From NCBI GenBank assembly GCA_002633005.1, contig NMRA01000295.1, positions 1-64,000 of the forward strand: DNA of 64,000 nucleotides, in the 5' to 3' direction. Made by a program: the position numbers and the translations under genes. The notes beneath the pieces were generated by a model that saw only the letters and a program-made list of their open reading frames with translations, ran no database searches and had not been told where the DNA came from. Origin of the DNA: Phoronis australis (Eukaryota > Phoronida > Phoronidae). Positions 59,401-61,859 of the stretch are shown here, one piece after another (the stretch's first letter is position 1; the number at the start of each line of letters is the position of its first letter).

Positions 59401-60759
59401 GTTAAGTATGGCAGCCATTGATGACCAGGGTCGTGACCTCAACAGTGTTCAGAACCTGCAACGGAAACATCAGATGCTTGAAAGGGAGATAATCCCAGTG
59501 GAGGCAAAGTTAGACAAGGTGGAACTGCTTGCTTCTTCGTAAGTTCTTTCTTGTGACACCAGAATTATGTGGGAAGAATGTGTTCATCCATGAAGATTAT
59601 GAATATGTCTGTTGTCTGTTTGTGGAGAACAATGTCTTGTAACACTTTCTAGTAAAGGGCTCATGACAAACCTGGAAGTGTGAAAAAAATGTGAAAATGG
59701 GATATCTAGGTTTTTATACCAGCCTTGAAAGGCCGATATAACCGTTAAATAACCCATTTAGTTATTTAACGGCATTAAATAACATTTTGGCGGGAAACCG
59801 AGGTCAGTTTCAAACCCGCTTCGCAAGAGTTTCGAGTCGTCGACTGCACCACGCAGCAGCTGACGTGATCAAATGGGAAAAAATACTTAAATGAACACGC
59901 ACAACAGTCGCTAGTTCAACAAACCGCATGTTACCAACATTTATATGCCATGAAAACTAAGACGCACAATTTCAATAAACGACATCTTTAATTTAGTAAA
60001 ATTTATCTGTCATTTTCTCTCACTTGTAAATCATCATCGATGTTCAGTTTGAATGCGAGTAATGTGTCATTGGGATGCTTTCAATTGGACATTATACTAA
60101 GTAACCATTGGTAACCTACTTTAGCCAATGATATTTCCACAGTGGAAGCTTAGCATGGAAAGATGCGAAGTAAGTTAGACTAGTTGTAGTAAGTTAGACT
60201 AGTCGCTTGAAAATTATTTTACAGATTCACTTTATTTCTATTTTGTTTCATTTTTTGTTTGGTTTTAAGTAAAAACGTCATTTTAAAAAGAAAAACTCGG
60301 CGTTTCTTAAAAGCTCATGACCTTCGACTCCAGGCCTCTGACATAGAAAGTTACAAAAGCCGAGGCGAGTCGAGAAAGGTGGATTGATTCATTGCAATGT
60401 TCGTCGTTCAGTATGTGGTATAAATAGATTATTACATGTTCTCAGTCGTTATCCCCCTTATCTGGAGCCCTCATGAATTTTGTAGAATTGTAATTCTCCA
60501 AAATCCACTCGAGCCCTAGATTACGGGGGATAACGACTTCGCCATTTAATAATGTATATTTATCTCTAAACTTTAGATGATATACTGGATGTTTTACAGT
60601 GTGAAAACCTCATACCCAAATGAGGCGGCTTTTGTTAATGGAAAACACAAAGAACTAAAGTCTTTGTGGAAATCGCTTCAGTCTCGTGTCAAGGACAGAC
60701 GGCAGCAATTAGACAGCGCAGAAAAAGTGGCCATCTTTAACGAGGCCCTTCATGACTTG
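5376..60759 (+). CDS. SPTBN5: Beta-heavy spectrin, internal part (ten exons: two spectrin repeats, SH3 insert, basic tail, more repeats)
   Basis: Ten exons join with matching phases into 478 uninterrupted codons: 5376-5471, 6218-6334, 7596-7787, 17666-17900, 45839-45936, 46730-46816, 50892-50957, 58342-58472, 59287-59538 and 60600-60759. All introns are GT-AG. Domain order is helix A of a spectrin repeat (ANEAESWMREK), helix B, an SH3 domain (about residues 115-165, with DWWKV and GYVPANYV), a Lys-rich tail, then helix C, a full repeat with FYRECDEFESWM and the helix C tryptophan in TRWQNL, and a further repeat with LFQRTCDETKSWV. An SH3 inside a repeat occurs in alpha spectrin and in beta-heavy spectrin. 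The basic VKKTV-type tail and the following repeats favour beta-heavy. Such proteins form very long actin-crosslinking dimers with alpha spectrin at the apical membrane. Both ends of the gene lie outside the window. Alternative call: alpha spectrin, less likely. Confidence 0.85.
5472..6217 (+). other. Spectrin intron (746 bp) with a 26-bp minisatellite
   Basis: The intron holds an array at about 5905-6186 of around ten partly degenerate copies of AATGTGCTTGTAAGACTGAC plus CTGTCA. Some copies have lost part of the unit. The array ends about 30 bp before the next exon's acceptor. No gene is seen inside. Confidence 0.85.
6218..6334 (+). CDS. SPTBN5: Spectrin exon 2 (repeat helix B)
   Basis: 39 codons, phase 0 at both ends, acceptor CTTGTAG and donor GTAAAC. 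The product begins KLLQRHLRLEEEIKSYRDDI and continues as a charged amphipathic helix, as expected for helix B. Joined to exon 1 it gives GKDESSAKKLLQRH, matching the normal helix A-B transition without a gap. Confidence 0.9.
6903..7064 (+). mobile_element. Decayed Penelope-like GIY-YIG fragment
   Basis: 54 open codons in the intron between exons 2 and 3 resemble the GIY-YIG end of a Penelope-like protein: KPSNTIQSILPSVKD as linker, then YGLIHKLKSGECSDKC and SETGRQLSTRVKDHQ. The usual YIGETGR is here CISETGR, so the motif that names the domain is lost. A TAG follows shortly after. It is a different lineage from the copy at 250-699, judging by the linker and the GETGR-type core. Confidence 0.65.
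7596..7787 (+). CDS. SPTBN5: Spectrin exon 3 (acidic linker and first half of SH3)
   Basis: 64 codons, phase 0 at both ends, acceptor CCACAG and donor GTAAGC. An acidic, Val-rich linker (VPCVVEEEVEVMRDVVKE) leads into KIAQVKARYKYEGDGMSCIKGE. This is the first part of an SH3 fold: the usual ALYDY signature is ARYKY, and KGE ends the RT loop region. The exon stops immediately before the VMILL strand, so the domain is cut by a 9.9-kb intron. Confidence 0.9.
8450..8578. repeat. Minisatellite, 26 bp x 5 (left part)
   Basis: Five copies of ATGGAGGCTCGTGTGCTTAT plus GATAAC, nearly identical. The same unit resumes at 9029-9102, so the 450 bp between look like an insertion into one array, or a spacer between two arrays of common origin. 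Confidence 0.88.
8579..9028 (-). other. 450-bp segment splitting the 26-bp minisatellite, with a 100-codon minus-strand frame
   Basis: The minus strand is open for about 100 codons (8925-8623) with a coding-like composition (QNLKLVASSVFITKASSRVP...). It ends in a stop near 8623. I recognise no family. Clear terminal repeats or a target-site duplication are not visible at the borders. It may be a fragment of an unknown retroelement. Confidence 0.3.
9029..9102. repeat. Minisatellite, 26 bp x 3 (right part)
   Basis: Three copies of the same ATGGAGGCTCATGTGCTTAT unit as at 8450-8578. Confidence 0.88.
9103..11093. other. Intron sequence without recognised gene
   Basis: AT-rich, no domain-bearing frame, array or element seen on either strand. 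The minus-strand frame at 10608-11012 has no recognisable signature. Confidence 0.5.
11094..11099 (-). promoter_or_regulatory. Candidate poly(A) signal of the nested GPCR
   Basis: AATAAA on the minus strand, 57 bp after the GPCR stop codon. It is the first such hexamer downstream, so the 3' UTR could be very short. Confidence 0.5.
11156..12289 (-). CDS. Orphan class A (rhodopsin-like) G protein-coupled receptor, intronless, nested in the spectrin intron
   Basis: A complete 377-codon frame with seven hydrophobic segments. It has three N-glycosylation sequons in the N-terminus (NNS, NSS, NVT, residues 11-17), the TM1 Asn48, Asp77 in TM2, Trp97 and Cys104 pairing with Cys181, a canonical DRY at 128-130, Trp156, Pro205, a TM6 Pro265 and NPLVY at 300-304, followed by a helix 8 FRKDFRRAF. 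TM6 reads SMTP instead of CWxP. Position 3.32 is Asn111, so the Asp of amine receptors is missing. Overall flavour is nearest to GPR161-like or other amine-related orphans, but the ligand is unknown. Met1 or Met9 may be the start. The gene is opposite in strand to spectrin, uninterrupted and without decay, so probably functional. Confidence 0.92.
   Translation of the reverse strand: MRSSQGLDMANNSSNVTLSQETTERSMTQIAICALALFLIILISIVSNMALFIAIFTNNRLKEQTSNMFIFNLCLSDLGNAIFVMIPSFTSLVGNDWVMGSLMCDFNCALNYCFIIVSMMTLAGISIDRYISVMYSLQYATIMTRAKTKWIIAYIWIQALVFSMVPIILRWINYDYWEVVCAIDWTHDKVIYYVIAAFILCFALPASIMSVNYLRIVRTVRKNIQDAEKSSGTMQAVILRANKQAAKVINSLLVVVALFFISMTPFCVTKLLKVVYSTTIIPGPLNLLSSWVQFCGSAVNPLVYGIFRKDFRRAFRIIWLKSTCRDNMVASTSTVYSMGEKMMQQNLKKKATVLEVKPCSSLQQTTNGCSVKQLANI
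12927..13424. repeat. Minisatellite, 49 bp x about 10
   Basis: About ten copies of a 49-bp unit containing AAATAAACGTCCCACTATCT and GGTCACTTGACACCAGAAGT. Copies differ by a few substitutions. It lies about 640 bp upstream of the GPCR start (on the GPCR's strand). Confidence 0.92.
13724..15408. mobile_element. Family B TIR element, copy 1 (1.69 kb, non-coding)
   Basis: Terminal inverted repeats start CCGTAGACGTTCGGGTTAAC on the left and, reverse-complemented, TCGTAAATGTTCGGGTTAAC on the right. Both ends are flanked by TA, as expected of a TA-targeting DNA transposon. Beside both termini lie several GGGCGGTTAA / GGGCGCTTAA motifs. No transposase frame is visible, so the copy is non-autonomous. 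The same ends recur at 51217-53608 and, single-ended, at 35267. Confidence 0.85.
15553..15880. repeat. Minisatellite, 82 bp x 4
   Basis: Four exact-length 82-bp copies containing CTACTGTATGAAGGAACTCT and GGATATAATCTGGCCAATAT. Internal copies differ at only a handful of positions. Confidence 0.93.
16250..16660 (+). repeat. Diverged family D repeat, copy 1
   Basis: Contains the phrases seen in better copies at 26200-30160: a CTAGTGGC core near 16285, then GGCGTCCGCATC, CCAAACTGCTCGGAGGATCATGAAATTT. Strongly degraded, so boundaries are approximate. Confidence 0.4.
16841..17130 (+). mobile_element. Family A TIR element, left-end fragment (copy 1)
   Basis: A TA followed by CCGCATTTGCCCTAATAACT begins the left end, with the subterminal GCCCATGCCCCTATAAGC block and the shared GACTATACACTTCAAACTTC segment. 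The right half is missing. Confidence 0.75.
17441..17521. repeat. Tandem repeat, 21 bp x 4
   Basis: Four copies of GTATTAGACATGGTGATCAG with an added T, 145 bp upstream of spectrin exon 4. Confidence 0.9.
17666..17900 (+). CDS. SPTBN5: Spectrin exon 4 (second half of SH3 and basic tail)
   Basis: 78 codons plus one base (phase 1 end); acceptor TTTTCCAG, donor GTATGG. It starts VMILLDETNSDWWKVRK and continues GYVPANYVKQVEP, which holds the ligand-groove Trp pair and the ALYDY-partner Pro/Tyr of an SH3. A 40-residue Lys/Val-rich stretch (KKVKKTVTEPQMVKVKKTV...) follows, ending SSSLRRTPS. That tail, unlike alpha spectrin, is the main reason for the beta-heavy call. RRTPS could be a basophilic kinase site (inference). 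Confidence 0.93.
18010..18226. repeat. Minisatellite, about 50 bp x 4
   Basis: Copies of ACTATAGTTTGCAAGTATTG plus CTATAGACATGGCAACACAA, with small length changes between units. Confidence 0.9.
18293..18306 (-). promoter_or_regulatory. CTCF-type motif (12 of 14)
   Basis: On the minus strand AAACCAGGTGGCGC matches CCASYAGRKGGCGC at 12 of 14 positions. It is not in an obvious family D module. The motif is a known binding preference of CTCF in bilaterians; occupancy here is inference. Confidence 0.35.
19122..19200. repeat. Tandem repeat, 30 bp x 2.6
   Basis: Copies of CTATTTACAGCCCCGTTTTT plus CTACAATTTG. Each unit contains a splice-acceptor-like TTTACAG. Confidence 0.88.
19452..20760 (-). mobile_element. 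Family A element, copy 2 (inverted, left end lost)
   Basis: Reverse orientation copy of the 1.4-kb element. The right-end block is at 19452-19485 (TTGCCCTAATACGCACCCGG). The internal segments shared with other copies include the GTCACGTGACGTGTGTTTTG region near 19940 and the antisense of the GACTATACACTTCAAACTT segment near 20730. The left terminus is replaced by a family C repeat from about 20755. Confidence 0.75.
20755..20940 (-). repeat. Family C repeat, copy 1
   Basis: A roughly 190-bp sequence that recurs at 34830-35005 and 37095-37275. Shared text includes GACCAATCAGAACGCAGCAT and TTTTACCCGACAAACCACAC. Here it interrupts the end of a family A element. Confidence 0.7.
20990..21022. repeat. 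Perfect hairpin, 12-bp arms, 9-nt loop
   Basis: TCATTTTTTGGC and its exact reverse complement GCCAAAAAATGA flank a 9-nt loop. No further context explains it. Confidence 0.8.
21023..23165. other. Intron sequence with G/C homopolymer islands, no gene
   Basis: No exon found. The segment near 21800-21845 has runs of G followed by runs of C that pair with each other, and 22490-22770 has further GGGG-rich stretches. The CACCCTAGTGG at 21247 is a weaker CTCF-type match. Such islands are common remnants of repeats in invertebrate introns. Confidence 0.5.
23170..24540 (+). mobile_element. Family A element, copy 3, with an extra inverted left end at its right side
   Basis: From the GACTATACACTTCAAACTTC block to a right-end TIR block at about 24415-24428 (TGCTTATTAGGGCAAATA). 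It is followed by 24440-24540, which is the reverse complement of a family A left end (CTTATAGGGGCATGGGCGCT, ending TTAGGGCGAATACAG). The true left TIR is missing or too diverged. Confidence 0.75.
25060..25272. repeat. Tandem duplication, 105 bp x 2
   Basis: Two diverged copies beginning TGGAATTGTAT and sharing GATTTGTAAGTCTAGCAAGT. A short 23-bp triplet around CATTTGTTTGTAAAAGAGTC follows at 25300-25350. Confidence 0.8.
26378..26391 (-). promoter_or_regulatory. CTCF-core match (CCACTAGGGGGCAC)
   Basis: A perfect match to the 12-base core CCASYAGRKGGC on the minus strand, inside family D copy 2. Binding is inferred from the known motif only. Confidence 0.5.
26522..26535 (-). promoter_or_regulatory. 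CTCF-core match (CCACTAGATGGCGC)
   Basis: Perfect over all 14 positions of CCASYAGRKGGCGC, minus strand, 144 bp from the previous site in the same repeat copy. Confidence 0.55.
26815..27500. other. Intron sequence, no gene
   Basis: Contains GGGTGTCCAAAATGGGG-type phrases (26845-26870, and GGTGTCC again at 27421 and 27483) typical of a degraded repeat with G/C-rich ends. Nothing coding recognised. Confidence 0.45.
27726..27739 (-). promoter_or_regulatory. CTCF-core match (CCACTAGATGGCAC)
   Basis: Perfect over the 12-base core on the minus strand. A one-mismatch neighbour (CCACTAGGGAGC) lies at 27631-27644. Confidence 0.5.
27860..27873 (-). promoter_or_regulatory. CTCF-core match (CCACTAGGTGGCGC)
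   Basis: Perfect over all 14 positions on the minus strand, 134 bp from the 27726 site. Confidence 0.55.
28723..28773 (+). other. Possible alternative terminal exon behind a very strong acceptor
   Basis: The tract TTTTTCTTTTCTCTTTCACAG (28702-28722) is an excellent 3' splice site inside the 28-kb spectrin intron. Joined to exon 4 (phase 1), it would add about six residues and stop (TAA at 28739), within a GAATAAAC that also contains AATAAA. In phase 0 it reads VPVTTNKQPKTGNAFL then stop. Either would end the protein just after the SH3 tail. There is no proof that it is used. Confidence 0.25.
29590..30160 (+). repeat. Family D repeat, copy 4
   Basis: Shares TATCTCCAAAAAATCCTGGA, ATTTCATGAAATTTGGCATA and CACCTAGTGGGCATTTTTAC with the other copies. 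A one-mismatch CTCF-core (CCACTAGGTGAC) lies at 29909-29922, minus strand. Confidence 0.65.
30161..31554. other. Intron sequence, no gene
   Basis: AT-rich, without recognisable array, element end or coding frame. Confidence 0.45.
31555..32489 (+). mobile_element. Family A element, copy 5 (left end truncated)
   Basis: Starts inside the element at GCAAGAAATATATTGGCACT and runs through the shared CAGAGATTTTTCTC and CCACAGGAACTTGAAAATCT text to the right end TTATTAGGGCGAATGTGG, followed by TA at 32490. About 0.5 kb of the left side is absent. Confidence 0.78.
32490..33626. other. Intron sequence, no gene
   Basis: No family or array recognised. A single tRNA-like stem-loop at 32676-32692 is discussed under rejected items. 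Confidence 0.45.
33627..33705. repeat. Tandem repeat, 28 bp x 3
   Basis: Three copies of CCTACCTGGTGAGGTGTTGG plus TGAAGTAA. Confidence 0.85.
33954..34187. repeat. Minisatellite, 39 bp x 6
   Basis: Six nearly identical 39-bp copies containing AAATTATTGCAGTCACTTCT and TAATCGGTAACTAGTT. Only one substitution (CGG to CTG) is obvious among them, so the array is recent or homogenised. A 13-residue periodic frame on the minus strand is a consequence of the period. Confidence 0.95.
34640..35267 (-). mobile_element. Family B element, single-ended copy (copy 3) with a nested family C repeat
   Basis: Reverse-complemented, it begins with TA and CCGTAAACGTTTGGGTTAAC at 35267. It continues through GGGCGCTTAA-type motifs and CTCATGATCTGAGTCCCTAC, and matches copy 1 up to about the GCAGACATTGGTGAACATGT region. 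A family C segment (about 34830-35005) is present here and absent from copy 1. The far end is missing. Confidence 0.75.
34830..35005 (+). repeat. Family C repeat, copy 2 (nested in family B)
   Basis: Shares GTGTCAAGAATGCTG.GTTCTGA.TG.TCA.TTAAG with the copies at 20755 and 37095. Absent at the equivalent place in family B copy 1. Confidence 0.65.
35280..36090. other. Intron sequence, G/C-rich repeat remnant
   Basis: 35365-35525 carries GGGGCGTATCCAGGATTTTG, G-runs and CCCCTTAGCCCCCCTTT, a style common at the ends of dispersed invertebrate repeats. The rest is unassigned. Confidence 0.45.
36095..36300 (+). repeat. Coding-like dispersed repeat E, copy 1
   Basis: From an ATG at 36153 the frame reads MSETNALSLNDVIDGIDECV and then RQRQQAMLFS before shifting. 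A second copy on the minus strand at 45475-45690 keeps the same residues, with many changes at third codon positions, and the text before the ATG is shared too. The sequence was probably coding, in an unknown mobile element or multicopy gene. I recognise no family. Confidence 0.5.
37095..37275 (+). repeat. Family C repeat, copy 3
   Basis: Third copy with TGTTTGTCGAGTAAAATGGC, AAGAATGCTGCGTTCTGACT and a closing CCTGGTGATAGGTAAATT. It is not inside a recognised TIR element, so it shows the family as an independent unit. Confidence 0.65.
37622..37772. repeat. Irregular tandem repeat around TGTATGATATATCC
   Basis: About ten degenerate copies of a 14-16 bp unit (ATATCCTGTATGAT / ATGCCGTGTATGAT). 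Confidence 0.8.
37925..38097. repeat. Minisatellite, about 37 bp x 5
   Basis: Copies of CCCAATGTTGGGAGCTGAAG plus CCACCCCTGCCCTCT. Unlike its neighbours it is GC-rich, and each unit contains a short inverted repeat (CCCAATGTTGGG). Confidence 0.85.
38670..40097 (+). mobile_element. Family A TIR element, full-length copy 4 (1.43 kb)
   Basis: Left end CCGTATTCGCCGTAATAACC and right end, reverse-complemented, with the same 20 bases. A TA follows the right end; the left flank (TT) has lost or changed it. Inside are the GACTATACACTTCAAA, GTCACGTGACAACAACATGT and CACAGGAACTTAAAAAAAATC blocks common to the family. No frame longer than about 75 codons, so it is non-autonomous. Confidence 0.88.
40100..41070. 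other. Intron sequence, no gene
   Basis: No recognised feature. Confidence 0.45.
41078..41506. repeat. Long near-perfect hairpin built of 21-bp units
   Basis: Left arm 41078-41263 (186 bp) and right arm 41300-41506 (207 bp) are reverse complements over almost their whole length, around a 36-nt loop. Each arm is itself a run of about eight diverged units of 21 bp with the pattern CGGACTCAxAAACACGxxxCA. The right arm has exactly one extra unit, and otherwise only a few substitutions and a one-base indel are seen. No coding frame and no target-site duplication are evident. Confidence 0.93.
41510..42472. other. Intron sequence, no gene
   Basis: No recognised feature. Confidence 0.45.
42473..42713. 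repeat. Minisatellite, 79 bp x 3
   Basis: Three copies starting ATCAATGGTGTAGGATTCAC and ending ATTTAGTGACCTCCAATAT, almost identical. Confidence 0.93.
42717..42910. repeat. Minisatellite, 38 bp x 5
   Basis: Five copies of ATATGCTTTGTCAACTAGTT plus AAACTACAGTTTATAAAG, starting 4 bp after the 79-bp array ends. Confidence 0.94.
43124..43275. mobile_element. MITE-like element (152 bp)
   Basis: Imperfect terminal inverted repeats AGGGCCCAGTTGCATAAAAG and, on the reverse strand, AGGGGTGAGTTGCATAAAGC. Small, non-coding, with a layout like the widespread GTTGCATAAA MITEs of invertebrates. No target duplication confirmed. Confidence 0.65.
43699..43740. repeat. Tandem repeat, 14 bp x 3
   Basis: Three copies of GGTTGAAAGCATTC. 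Confidence 0.85.
43745..45264. other. Intron sequence, no gene
   Basis: No recognised feature; short frames only. Confidence 0.45.
45265..45445 (+). mobile_element. Solo 3' tail of a Penelope-like element
   Basis: About 170 bp matching the tail of the larger copy at 50640-50835: TGATGATGAGACATGCAGTC, then CACCTGAAGAAAGGAGATTG and CTTTCAAACAAAAAGTTT. Nothing of the coding part is attached, so it is a severely 5'-truncated insertion. Confidence 0.75.
45475..45690 (-). repeat. Coding-like dispersed repeat E, copy 2
   Basis: On the minus strand from ATG 45636: MSKANTLSLNDILDGINERF, then LPQRQQAMLFSIESYIHDVT, open to a stop at 45448. An internal T-run (nine Ts) may be a decayed site. Homologous to 36153 onward. 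Confidence 0.5.
45839..45936 (+). CDS. SPTBN5: Spectrin exon 5 (helix C after the SH3)
   Basis: 98 bp, entering in phase 1 and leaving in phase 0; acceptor CTTTGCTTGTAG, donor GTAAGC. It completes a Val codon and encodes VRSEGNLHFDRENVELRQ and TYKRLSKLVL, the third helix of the SH3-bearing repeat. A second in-frame acceptor (TTTACAG, exon start 45824) lies 15 bp upstream and would add five residues. Confidence 0.87.
45937..46729 (+). other. Spectrin intron (793 bp) with a 25-bp minisatellite
   Basis: An array at about 46065-46290 of nine or so copies of GTGTGCTTTTGAACAAGTGA plus CTAAT, with truncated variants. No gene. Confidence 0.85.
46730..46816 (+). CDS. SPTBN5: Spectrin exon 6 (next repeat, helix A)
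   Basis: 29 codons, phase 0 at both ends, acceptor TTGTTTTAG, donor GTTTGT. Encodes ARKRHLTDAMQLFQFYRECD and EFESWMADK. The tryptophan before MADK is the helix A landmark. Continuous in frame with exon 5. Confidence 0.92.
46960..47170. repeat. CT-rich low-complexity tract
   Basis: Pyrimidine-rich (CTCCCTCACTCTTTCC units) on the + strand for about 200 bp. The long open frames here are artefacts of this composition. Confidence 0.88.
47306..48975. other. 1.6-kb segment between diverged direct repeats
   Basis: GTTATGTCAAATGACTGCAG and GGTGATTATTGAGGA occur at about 47309-47343 and again at about 48938-48971, with weaker similarity continuing about 35 bp further. The interior contains TTTTCCGCGGAAACGCGGAT near 47390 and frames without family match. 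It may be an insertion or a local duplication. Confidence 0.4.
49173..49352. repeat. Minisatellite, 36 bp x 5
   Basis: Five copies of GATACAACATATTCTATCAT plus GAATGTACCCATTGTT, nearly identical. Confidence 0.94.
49530..50840 (+). mobile_element. Decayed Penelope-like element (reverse transcriptase end, GIY-YIG and tail)
   Basis: Conserved blocks of a Penelope-like protein lie in order over three frames. Near 49600 is a YVHDIF at the place of the catalytic YxDD, followed by LPFLDVLV and SVYHKPTDIG. After a frameshift near 49830 come LTSYLKRAHQV and VIYYQNIKSHHLVMKNNPS. After a stop and another frame change comes RYIGH with SLSQRSSMHL. The tail TGATGATGAGACATGCAGTC to CAAACAAAAAGTTTTGTCAT ends at 50835. 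The metal-binding motif has lost an Asp, and several stops are present, so it is dead. It ends only about 57 bp before spectrin exon 7. Confidence 0.85.
50892..50957 (+). CDS. SPTBN5: Spectrin exon 7 (helix B start)
   Basis: 22 codons, phase 0 at both ends, acceptor AATTCCAG, donor GTAATC. Encodes EIVLKSKESLSEHVDSLRRK plus FE, a loop and the start of helix B. Short, but the joints to exons 6 and 8 are smooth. Confidence 0.88.
51217..53608. mobile_element. Family B TIR element, copy 2 (2.39 kb, both ends intact)
   Basis: Ends CCGTAATCGTTCGGGTTAAC on the left and, reversed, CCGTAATCGTTTGGGTTAAC on the right, each followed outward by TA. The first 24 bases of the two ends differ once. Both subterminal regions hold repeated GGGCGGTTAA / GGGCGCTTAA motifs. 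About 0.7 kb longer than copy 1. Frames such as 52382-52681 have no transposase signature. Confidence 0.88.
53895..54020. repeat. Degenerate tandem repeat, GGAGTAAGTTGTGTCCCCTG, about 5 copies
   Basis: Units of about 27 bp around TAAGTTGTGTCCCCTG with substitutions and one partial unit. Confidence 0.8.
54021..55445. other. Intron sequence, no gene
   Basis: No recognised frame or element. A CTCF-type 12 of 14 match (CAAACAGGTGGCGC, minus strand) is at 55087-55100. Confidence 0.45.
55450..56253. repeat. 32-bp satellite array, 23 units, with higher-order structure
   Basis: Twenty-three copies of TCAACCAAATGACATGCAGT plus GTTATCATTCAG that look identical. They are grouped 4 + 4 + 15, each group opened by the spacer ATAAACATGATAAGGATTAAG. 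Such homogeneity indicates recent expansion or gene conversion. There are no variable spacers, so it is not a CRISPR array. Confidence 0.97.
56828..56905. repeat. 48-bp repeat F, isolated 1.6 copies
   Basis: GAAAATTGCGTGTGTATGCA, then GAGTTGGGGGCTCAATCGGT, the same unit as the array at 57960-58165 about 1.1 kb away. Confidence 0.8.
56906..57955. other. Intron sequence, no gene
   Basis: No recognised feature. Confidence 0.45.
57960..58165. repeat. 48-bp repeat F, 4 copies
   Basis: Copies of TGCCTGTGAGTTGGGGGCTC plus AATTGGTAACAATTGCGTGTGTATG, diverged by about 10%. Confidence 0.88.
58342..58472 (+). CDS. SPTBN5: Spectrin exon 8 (helix B to helix C)
   Basis: 131 bp, entering in phase 0 and leaving with two bases (AG|G Arg). 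Acceptor GGTCTTTCAG, donor GTGACT. Encodes DIVTDLVANGGALDTINELA and NRIVKAGHSQQGAIVKRQQDI, the loop GH and helix C start typical of beta spectrin repeats. Confidence 0.93.
58473..59286 (+). other. Spectrin intron (814 bp), nothing else seen
   Basis: AT-rich intron between GTGACT and CATTAG. No array or element. Confidence 0.6.
59287..59538 (+). CDS. SPTBN5: Spectrin exon 9 (helix C and a whole next A-B)
   Basis: 252 bp entering as G (completing Arg) and leaving with TC. Encodes RWQNLNHLKMEREKTLEGAS, then SIELFQRTCDETKSWVQEKL and RDLNSVQNLQRKHQMLERE. It holds the helix C Trp (RW) and the helix A Trp (KSWV), so the repeat boundary falls inside this exon. Donor GTAAGT. Confidence 0.94.
59539..60599 (+). 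other. Spectrin intron (1061 bp) with two hairpins
   Basis: Holds a 12-bp-arm hairpin CCGTTAAATAAC at 59742-59772 and a 95-bp imperfect inverted repeat at 60444-60538, arms GTCGTTATCCCCC. Text between them is unassigned and could be one small mobile element. Confidence 0.6.
60600..60759 (+). CDS. SPTBN5: Spectrin exon 10 (helix C, last in window)
   Basis: 160 bp, entering with one base and leaving in phase 0; acceptor GTTTTACAG, donor GTGAGA. Encodes SVKTSYPNEAAFVNGKHKEL then LWKSLQSRVKDRRQQLDSAE and IFNEALHDL. The LW is the helix C Trp and the end is the next helix A. The following exon is not found before 64000. Confidence 0.92.
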
Positions 60760-61052
60760 GTGAGAACCTTAAGTTTGTTTAATGTTACAGTTCTGTTGGT
60801 TTGGATTTAGTACTATTGCAGGCTACTGCATACCATGTTTTAACAAGGACCTGAATGAGTTATGGTTGGAATCTGAAGGGTTTATAACCACATCATGATT
60901 ACTTTTGGGGGGATTATATTACATGAATGGTTACCAGTAACTTTTAGTGACATTGGTCACTATTTTGGTCTATTAAACTTCATTAAAAATCTGTCCTTTT
61001 TATTGTTTGAATACCAAAATAACTGGAGCTACTGAAGAGGTTTTACCTGCTG

Positions 61053-61791
61053 CTTATTTATTTATTTTATTTATTAATGTAATATTTACAATAAGGGTAG
61101 CCCAATCAGTTCACCCTGCATTCCATGGGGGCTCTCAGTAAAAACAGATTAGTAAGATAAAAACAGAATTACAAAATGAAAGACAATATTTAAATAATAA
61201 TCAAAGAAAAAGAAATTAACACGGAAAGACTGATGAAACAAAATAAAAATATAATAAATAAAATATGATTAATAGAAGATAAAGAAATTAAGACAAGATA
61301 ATAAACTAAAATATAAATATAAATAATTAAAAACAAACAATAAATAATTAATAAAAGTAAGACATGGTACAAATATACACGCATGTATAAACATGCACTC
61401 TTACACACACATACATAAACATACATATGTACATATAGAAAAACACATACATAAACACAAACATACACGTGAATACACAACTACACACACACACATACAT
61501 GTACACATGACTAAAAATAGTCTGATATGGGGATACTGAATCTAAAATTGCTAAACAGAACACATCTACATGAAGTTAAATCTATTTTGTTATAATTCCT
61601 TTAAAGGTTATAAAGGATGATGTAGATTTGGCATCTGCAGGGAGAGAGTTCCATAAATAGGGCCCGCTGTAGGAAAATGATTTTTTCCCAGTTTCGCTTC
61701 TGCGTTTAGGAACATTGAAATCAGATGATGATGAGGACCTAGTATTGTAGCGATTAGTATTGTAGCTTCTTTGTCTTGCTATCTCTATCAA
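61053..61791 (-). mobile_element. LINE 3' end (C-terminus of reverse transcriptase, 3' UTR and tail)
   Basis: On the minus strand a 69-codon frame (61791-61582) reads YNTRSSSSSDFNVPKRRSET then GKKSFSYSGPYLWNSLPADA and FITFKGII, the C-terminal signature GxxSFxYxGPxLWNSLP of CR1/Jockey-type non-LTR retrotransposons. After the stop an A-rich UTR runs left to GGGCTACCCTTATTGTAAAT and ends with an AATAAATAAATAAATAA tail at about 61053-61075. Severely 5' truncated. Nothing else of the enzyme remains. Confidence 0.85.
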
Positions 61792-61803
61792 GCCAATGTC
61801 TCA

Positions 61804-61853
61804 CTGTGACAAATGGAATGTGCACTTAAAAGTGTACATTCCATTTGTCACAG
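61804..61853. repeat. 50-bp near-perfect palindrome
   Basis: Arms of 24 bp (CTGTGACAAATGGAATGTGC... and its reverse complement) with a single mismatch and a 2-nt loop. It lies about 12 bp outside the LINE's truncated 5' end. Confidence 0.92.
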
Positions 61854-61859
61854 ATATTC

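Noticed and set aside
5376-60759. Alpha-spectrin as the identity of the main gene
   Set aside because: ANEAESWMREK and the SH3 fit alpha spectrin too, but the basic VKKTV tail after the SH3 and the FYRECDEFESW / LFxRTCDE repeats fit beta-heavy better. A tree with both families would settle it.
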